Shown here one piece after another: positions 59,220 through 64,000 of a stretch of 64,000 bases of DNA. The notes below the pieces were generated by a model. The model was not told where the DNA came from. It saw only the letters and a list, made by a program, of their open reading frames with translations, and ran no database searches. The stretch lies in assembly GCF_003576525.1 (NCBI RefSeq), contig NZ_QWUA01000005.1, forward strand, positions 1 to 64,000. The letters are read 5' to 3'. The stretch's first letter is position 1. Each line of letters begins with the position of its first letter. The DNA is from Rummeliibacillus sp. POC4. Lineage in GTDB: Bacteria > Bacillota > Bacilli > Bacillales_A > Planococcaceae. The translations under genes and the position numbers were made by a program.

Positions 59220-60320
59220 ATGAATTTGTTTGAAAACTATACATTTCCAAATGGTATCTCTTTAAGAAATCGAATTGTTATGGCACCAATGACCAATTAT
59301 TCTAGTAATGCCGATGGTACAGTATCAGATGAAGAAGTGGCATACTATGCACGACGTTCGAATGGTGTTGGCATGGTAGTGACTGCTTGTACATATGTCG
59401 CAGAAAATGGAAAAGGTTTCCCTGGTCAGTTTGCAGGATATGCTGATCAATTTATACCAAGTTTAAAACGCGTGGCTGATGCTATTCATGAAGGTGGAGC
59501 AAAGGCAGTATTACAAATTTATCATGGTGGTAGACGTTCTATTCCAGAAGAAGTACCGAATGGCGAACTTGTAAGTGCGAGTGACGTTGCTTTTCCTGGC
59601 AATGTGACACCACGTCCCTTAACAATAGAAGAGATTAAAGAAATTATTAATGCGTATGGAGAAACTACTCGTCGCGCAATTGAAGCTGGGTATGATGGAG
59701 TTGAAATTCATGGAGCAAATACGTATTTACTTCAACAATTTTTCTCAGGTTATACCAATCGTCGGACAGATGAATACGGTGGTTCTATCGAAAACCGTAT
59801 GCGATTCCCATTAGAGATTGTGGATGAAGTAAAACGTGTTGTTGAAAAATACGCGACAAAACCGTTTATCGTTGGTTACAGATTCTCACCAGAAGAGGAA
59901 GAAGAAACGGGAATCACGATGGACCAAACTGTGAAACTAGTTGATGCATTAGCAGATAAGGGATTAACGTATTTACATGTTTCACAAACAGAATTCTTTA
60001 CAAAACCTCATCGCTTTAGTGGAGATAAAAATAAATCACGTGTTGAAATTTTGTTGGAAACGATTAATGGACGTACTCCATTTATAGGAGTTGGCTCTAT
60101 TTATTCGTTGGAAGATGCTGAAAAGGCAAGTGAATCAGGAATCGATTTACTTGCACTTGGGCGAGAACTTTTGATCGAACCAGATTGGGTCAAAAAAGCC
60201 GAAGCTGGTGATCACAATATTTCAACTGAAATGGATCAAACAAAACAGAAAGAACTTGTTATACCAGATCCAATGTGGAAAATGTTAAATAGACCTGGTT
60301 GGATTCCAGGCATGGGATAA
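59220..60320 (+). CDS. NADH:flavin oxidoreductase (old yellow enzyme family)
   Basis: An FMN TIM-barrel reductase of 366 residues. NRIVMAPMTNYSSNADGTVSDEEVAYYARRS is the opening family block, VLQIYHGGRRS and GVEIHGANTYLLQQFFSGYTNRRTDEYGGS hold the FMN and active-site residues (His and Asn), and GVGSIYSLEDAEKA and LALGRELLIEPDW bind FMN phosphate. Related to B. subtilis YqiG/YqjM-type enzymes. ATG at 59220 follows GAGGAGCTGATAATTG; an in-frame TTG is just upstream. Confidence 0.92.
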   Translation: MNLFENYTFPNGISLRNRIVMAPMTNYSSNADGTVSDEEVAYYARRSNGVGMVVTACTYVAENGKGFPGQFAGYADQFIPSLKRVADAIHEGGAKAVLQIYHGGRRSIPEEVPNGELVSASDVAFPGNVTPRPLTIEEIKEIINAYGETTRRAIEAGYDGVEIHGANTYLLQQFFSGYTNRRTDEYGGSIENRMRFPLEIVDEVKRVVEKYATKPFIVGYRFSPEEEEETGITMDQTVKLVDALADKGLTYLHVSQTEFFTKPHRFSGDKNKSRVEILLETINGRTPFIGVGSIYSLEDAEKASESGIDLLALGRELLIEPDWVKKAEAGDHNISTEMDQTKQKELVIPDPMWKMLNRPGWIPGMG

Positions 60321-60395
60321 TATTTGTTTAAGCTTTTTTCCTTTGAAATATTAAGAGGGTTGCAGTAGTATAACTTGAAATGAAAAAGTATTTAA

Positions 60396-60436
60396 AGCAC
60401 AAAAAGACTCAAAAGGTCTTTTTGTGTTTTTTTTAT
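60396..60436 (+). terminator. Terminator after the old yellow enzyme gene
   Basis: GCACAAAAAGAC pairs with GTCTTTTTGTGT-type arm, followed by eight T. Confidence 0.9.
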
Positions 60437-60529
60437 GGAAGGAAAGAAGATTGAGAAATTTCGTCAATTGCATATAGTATCATCATAGTGATTCCTGTCA
60501 ATACTAGTCTTTGAAGGAGGTGTTGTACG

Positions 60530-60685
60530 ATGGCAAAAGATGTTCTTTGTGAAGTAAGTAACTGTACTTTTTGGCAAAAAGGAAATCAATGCACTGCACA
60601 TGAAATTTATGTAGTCAGCAATAGAGGGGGACAGGCCTCTACTACTGAGGAGACAGATTGTAAAACATTTAAACCAAGAAAGTAA
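60530..60685 (+). CDS. DUF1540 domain protein
   Basis: A 51-residue small Cys-rich protein. The four Cys are arranged as LCEVSNCTFWQKGNQCTAHEIYV then TEETDCKTF, the DUF1540 pattern, probably binding a metal ion. Function unknown; the family is common in spore formers. ATG follows GAAGGAGGTG. It has its own terminator. Confidence 0.9.
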   Translation: MAKDVLCEVSNCTFWQKGNQCTAHEIYVVSNRGGQASTTEETDCKTFKPRK

Positions 60686-60749
60686 TTTTGGTATATCTTG
60701 GGTGTCTAAGTGAAATCCACAGGACAGCCCTACTTTCAAACATTCATAG

Positions 60750-60795
60750 CAAAGGGCGTGTCTCAAAAGGTTTTTTCAGACATGCCCTTTTGTTA
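60750..60795 (+). terminator. Terminator after the DUF1540 gene
   Basis: AAAGGGCGTGTCT pairs with AGACATGCCCTTT with one wobble and TTGTT follows. Confidence 0.85.
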
Positions 60796-60805
60796 TAAAT
60801 AGTAT

Positions 60806-60820
60806 TGATAATAATTATCA
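60806..60820. promoter_or_regulatory. Perfect Fur box (7-1-7)
   Basis: TGATAATAATTATCA is an exact match to the B. subtilis Fur 7-1-7 consensus TGATAATnATTATCA, distinct from the PerR and Zur variants. The only gene downstream in the plus direction is dabB, 470 bases away. A clear overlapping promoter is not seen; TTGATA at 60805 could act as a -35. Confidence 0.75.
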
Positions 60821-60919
60821 TTTTCATACATAAATATAGTGTGGAAATATGAAAAAATGTATGAGCTCATTTCTGTAGTATAACAAAAAGTATTTCATCT
60901 AACTGTCTTATACTTTAAC

Positions 60920-60948
60920 TTGACAGAATCTTTCATTAATAGTATCAT
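60920..60948 (+). promoter_or_regulatory. Sigma-A promoter of the dab leader
   Basis: TTGACA (60920-60925), a 17-base spacer and TATCAT (60943-60948). The transcript would have a leader of about 335 bases before dabB. Confidence 0.75.
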
Positions 60949-61145
60949 TTTTTCAAGAAGTCATTTACAAGATGTTTTCTTCAAATATATAGAGCTTTAG
61001 CAAAGAGTTATATCTGATATGGCTATTTGAAAAAGTTAATCTATATACTAACAATACGACAATAGATTTTAAAGTTTCCAGAATAATAGGAAGCTTAATA
61101 AATATTAGGTAGGCTATTAAAAACCCTTTTGGGCTAGTTAAAAGT

Positions 61146-61211
61146 AAACCGATAATTTCCAAAATTCAATGGTGTAATCCGTTGAATTTAGAGATTATCG
61201 GTTTTTGTTTT
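61146..61211 (+). terminator. Leader terminator before dabB
   Basis: An 11-bp perfect outer stem AAACCGATAAT/ATTATCGGTTT (61146-61156, 61194-61204) and an 8-bp inner stem AAATTCAA/TTGAATTT (61162-61169, 61182-61189), with T-rich sequence after. It lies inside the leader of the dab operon, 80 bases before the dabB start. The preceding 190 bases have no recognised riboswitch. Confidence 0.8.
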
Positions 61212-61291
61212 ATCAAATATTTTATTCTTTAAAAATAGGAATAACTGGCGAATTTTATTTGCCTTTCATCCATTCAAGGGGAGGATGTTGG

Positions 61292-62824
61292 ATGTTGAAT
61301 TTTTTTGAGATGATTCCATGGATAACAATATTTTTTATATTGTTAGCTGTTTCCGTAGTTAGTGCATTAATCTTGTTAGTACCAAGAATTCCTGTAAGTT
61401 ATATACGCGTTCATATAGGTATTATTGCATTACCACCAATTATTGCTTTATTGGCATTAGTTTTTAATAATGAGAGCGTGATAATAGGGCCTTGGCATTT
61501 TGATTCTTTATCATGGCTATGGTCAACATTTGTTTTAACCATTGGGTTAATCGTTCAACGTTATTCGGTGCATTATTTATTTGGAAATCGGGCTTATCGA
61601 AAGTATTTTGCATTATTAACAGTCATGACAATTGCAGATTCTCTCGCATGGTTAAGTGATGATTTGCGATTACTTATGCTTGGATGGGGTGTTACACTTC
61701 TTGGATTAGTATTGCTAATCGGCATGAGGAAGGAATGGAAAGTTGCTCGGCATGCTTCTAAGATTTCGAGTAGATATTTTGCCATCAGTTGGTTGATCTT
61801 ATTAATCGCAATTGTATGGATTGAGCAAGTTACGGGGCATTGGCATTTGTCGCAAATACTAAGTCAAGAAAGCCTCGAACAATTCAAAACTTGGGAGAAA
61901 ACATCGATTAATCTTTTACTGTTGTTATCAATTTTTATTCCTGCAGCACAATGGCCTTTCCAACGGTGGTTGCTAGACTCAGTAGTTGCTCCGACACCTA
62001 TTTCAGCTGTTATGCATGCAGGTATTGTAAATGCAGGAAGTATCATGCTGACACGTTTTGCACCACTTTTTAATGGTGATTCAGTACAAGTTGTTTTACT
62101 TATTCTATCTAGTGTTTCCGTGTTAGTTGGAACAGGGATTATGCTCGTACAAGTTGACTATAAACGCCAACTTGTAGGTTCTACAATAGCACAAATGGGA
62201 TTCATGTTAATCGAATGTGCTTTAGGAGCATATTTAGCTGCAATTACTCATGCAGTATTACATGGCCTGTTTAAGTCGACGTTATTCTTACAAGCTGGTT
62301 CAGCTGCTAAACGAAGAGAACCAATAGTTCATAAACGCCAACTTTCTTCAGTGATCTGGATGATATTCGGTGGGGTATTAGGATTAGGTTTAGGCATTGC
62401 ATTTTGGCTTACTTCTCCTACTGATGGGTATCAATTCGTAAGTGCAATTATTTTAGGGTGGTCTGTAGCTCTTGCTTGGACACAACTTGTTGCTTTTGGG
62501 GCTGGACATATTGGAAGAATCGTAGGAGCGATTTTATTTGTTGGAGCGGCAATTATATTCCAATTAGTGCATACAGGATTCCATAGTCTTTTGTATGGTG
62601 TCATCCCGAGCGAAACTACACAATCTATTTTTATGGGGATTTTACTTTTAAGCATTTTAATCGTTGCAAGTGTCATTGGAATATGGTCAATTCGTAAAAA
62701 TTCCAAGACATCAATTACTATTTATCTTTGGTTAATACGTTTAGGTGAACCGAAAGGTAATTTAGTAGAAAGTCACCCAAAATATCTGACACAATTACTA
62801 TCTCGAGGAGGTAACGTACATTGA
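61292..62824 (+). CDS. dabB: DabB-type subunit (NuoL/NdhF-like membrane protein)
   Basis: A proton-translocating NuoL-family membrane protein of 510 residues with about 13 helices. SVHYLFGNRAYRKYF, AAQWPFQRWLLDSVVAPTPISAVMHAGIVNAGSIMLTRF and the Lys in HGLFKSTLFLQAG are the antiporter-like core. Paired with a DUF2309 protein, it matches the two-part inorganic carbon pump DabAB (B. subtilis ndhF-ybcC) rather than complex I. ATG at 61292 follows GGGGAGGATG; the frame opens 29 codons earlier. The stop overlaps the dabA TTG by four bases. Confidence 0.88.
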   Translation: MLNFFEMIPWITIFFILLAVSVVSALILLVPRIPVSYIRVHIGIIALPPIIALLALVFNNESVIIGPWHFDSLSWLWSTFVLTIGLIVQRYSVHYLFGNRAYRKYFALLTVMTIADSLAWLSDDLRLLMLGWGVTLLGLVLLIGMRKEWKVARHASKISSRYFAISWLILLIAIVWIEQVTGHWHLSQILSQESLEQFKTWEKTSINLLLLLSIFIPAAQWPFQRWLLDSVVAPTPISAVMHAGIVNAGSIMLTRFAPLFNGDSVQVVLLILSSVSVLVGTGIMLVQVDYKRQLVGSTIAQMGFMLIECALGAYLAAITHAVLHGLFKSTLFLQAGSAAKRREPIVHKRQLSSVIWMIFGGVLGLGLGIAFWLTSPTDGYQFVSAIILGWSVALAWTQLVAFGAGHIGRIVGAILFVGAAIIFQLVHTGFHSLLYGVIPSETTQSIFMGILLLSILIVASVIGIWSIRKNSKTSITIYLWLIRLGEPKGNLVESHPKYLTQLLSRGGNVH

Positions 62825-64000
62825 GTACAGCATTAAATTTAAACTTTGAAAAGGAAAATAATTACCTTAGTTTTGATATTAATGATTTAGTGAAAGCCGC
62901 TAGTGATACAATCGTACCGTTAGGAAACATCAACCAATTCGCAGCTCGTAGTCCTTGGTCAGAATTAGAACACCAAACCTTTGAACAAGTAGCGCGTCGA
63001 TTAAAAGATACATGTGATGTAGACATTTACCCAAATAAAGAAATGCTATTTTCTGCATATGAAAAAGATAAGATTGATCCAAAATATTTAGAAGCAGGAG
63101 TGTCAGCTTGGCTTGATCGACAAGGTTTAGAATTACCAAGAAGCGTTGCTGAGCAATACTGCCTTCACGCACTTAAGATTCATCAGCAAAATGATCATTT
63201 TTCACAAGATGAATTAAAAAAATTAGCATTAGAACTCAATCATTATAAACCACAAATCCCTCGAAATTATACAGTTCTTACAATTAGTCAACGTATCGAA
63301 AAGATGGGGAAAGAAAAAATAGCCGAGGAACTAAATATACACATGATTAAATGGTGTAAATTGTATTTGGATGAATCACAAGCTGTGTGGTCTATGCCTA
63401 ATCGAGAACAGGGGTTTTATAAAGCTTGGAAGGAAATAGTTCCATATGATCCAGCACTAAATCACCATTTGCGTAAACAATTGAAGCATTTACCTGAAGA
63501 TGCAGAACACGCTTTAAGGGATATGCTAATTGATTTAAAAGTTCCTGAATCTCAAAGACAAGATTATCTAGAAGCTCATTTACTTGCTTTACCAGGTTGG
63601 GCTGGGATGATGCTTTGGCGTTCTCAACAATCTACTCAAGAAGAAAAACTATTATTAGAATATTTAGCAGTTCGAGTATCTATGGAGTATGCAATGGTTC
63701 AATCATTTCTCCCACTACAATCTCAAAAAGATGAGGAAGTATCTATTGAGTCATTGCTACTCAATTGGACTAGATGGGGCAATATGCAAATTTCTGATTG
63801 GTCAAAATTAACAGCTACAGAAACAAGAGCGCGTTTGTTACTTGCTGACCGTTTTGATGAATTTGTTTGCAGTCGACTTTGGTTAGAGGCGTGGGAGAAA
63901 ACATATGAAGCTCAAATAAAAGAAATGATCTCATCACAGCAAAGAAAAGTAAAAGTACAAACAGATTCTATTAAGGCACAATTTGCTTTTTGTATTGATG
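62821..64000 (+). CDS. dabA: DabA-type subunit (DUF2309), partial
   Basis: The soluble zinc-containing subunit that, with DabB, drives uptake of CO2/bicarbonate coupled to ion flow. About 393 residues are visible and the gene is cut by the window edge. DINDLVKAASDTIVPLGNINQFAARSPW is the typical start, GWAGMMLWR lies in the middle, and the last residues FAFCID are the Cys-x-Asp zinc-binding motif of this carbonic-anhydrase-like family. The TTG start at 62821 has GAGGAGG nine bases upstream. Confidence 0.88.
   Translation, partial: MSTALNLNFEKENNYLSFDINDLVKAASDTIVPLGNINQFAARSPWSELEHQTFEQVARRLKDTCDVDIYPNKEMLFSAYEKDKIDPKYLEAGVSAWLDRQGLELPRSVAEQYCLHALKIHQQNDHFSQDELKKLALELNHYKPQIPRNYTVLTISQRIEKMGKEKIAEELNIHMIKWCKLYLDESQAVWSMPNREQGFYKAWKEIVPYDPALNHHLRKQLKHLPEDAEHALRDMLIDLKVPESQRQDYLEAHLLALPGWAGMMLWRSQQSTQEEKLLLEYLAVRVSMEYAMVQSFLPLQSQKDEEVSIESLLLNWTRWGNMQISDWSKLTATETRARLLLADRFDEFVCSRLWLEAWEKTYEAQIKEMISSQQRKVKVQTDSIKAQFAFCID

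Noticed and set aside
60965-61162. 65-codon minus-strand frame in the dab leader
   Set aside because: No ribosome binding site. It runs against the dab promoter, overlaps the leader terminator, and its sequence is AT-driven hydrophobic.

Overview
The window is from a low-GC, endospore-forming member of the Bacillales. Evidence: a B. subtilis-like purE-to-purD order, GerA-type germination genes, the yerA/yerC/pcrB/pcrA/ligA/camS/gatCAB block, perfect sigma-A promoters and AGGAGG ribosome binding sites. Gene content and sequence style fit the Lysinibacillus/Solibacillus/Viridibacillus side of the order; this placement is inference.

Layout. 1-301: tail of an rRNA operon (23S-5S spacer, 5S rRNA, terminator). 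581-2430: malic enzyme and a NETI-motif protein. 2436-15766: the complete de novo purine operon (purE K B C S Q L F M N H D) behind a guanine-class riboswitch with its terminator. An extra hairpin lies between purH and purD. 15769-18988: a Ser/Gly/Asn/Gln-rich membrane-type protein on the minus strand, a YerA amidohydrolase, and the TrpR-like YerC behind a leader hairpin that can hide its ribosome binding site. 19084-28800: pcrB-pcrA-ligA-camS and gatCAB.

28822-36340: an MFS transporter, a thioredoxin-fold protein, a diacylglycerol kinase, a short-Q-loop cytochrome bd oxidase (cydA, cydB) with the tiny CydS subunit and a second tiny gene upstream, and rlmCD. 36356-37242 holds decayed remnants of a butanediol dehydrogenase and a DUF421 membrane protein. 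37440-42238: a prolyl-4-hydroxylase-like dioxygenase and a minus-strand germinant receptor operon. Its B gene carries two opposite frameshifts, and a 50-residue membrane peptide forms a fourth gene.

42739-52739: accessory genes, including an alanine/Na+ symporter, an FMN monooxygenase plus BASS-type transporter behind an attenuator-like leader, a SET-domain protein, an EamA exporter, ThpR, PhzF, DUF1456, TatD and a cupin. Several small genes too short for routine calling lie between them. 52972-54238: dapA under a lysine riboswitch.

54318-60685: a NUDIX hydrolase, a radical SAM/SPASM peptide-maturase-like enzyme followed by a 28-residue, very basic peptide gene with a perfect ribosome binding site, an Orn/Lys/Arg decarboxylase-like enzyme, a GmhB-like HAD phosphatase, an old yellow enzyme and a DUF1540 protein. 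60806-64000: a perfect Fur box, a sigma-A promoter, a long leader ending in a terminator, and the DabB/DabA-type inorganic-carbon uptake pair (dabA cut by the window edge).

The strongest candidates for something undescribed are the radical SAM plus 28-residue peptide cassette (55363-56862), the Fur-box and attenuator leader of the dab operon (60806-61211), the SD-hiding leader of yerC, and the small membrane peptides next to cydAB and the ger operon. All function calls come from reading motifs and recalled family sequences; no database search was run.
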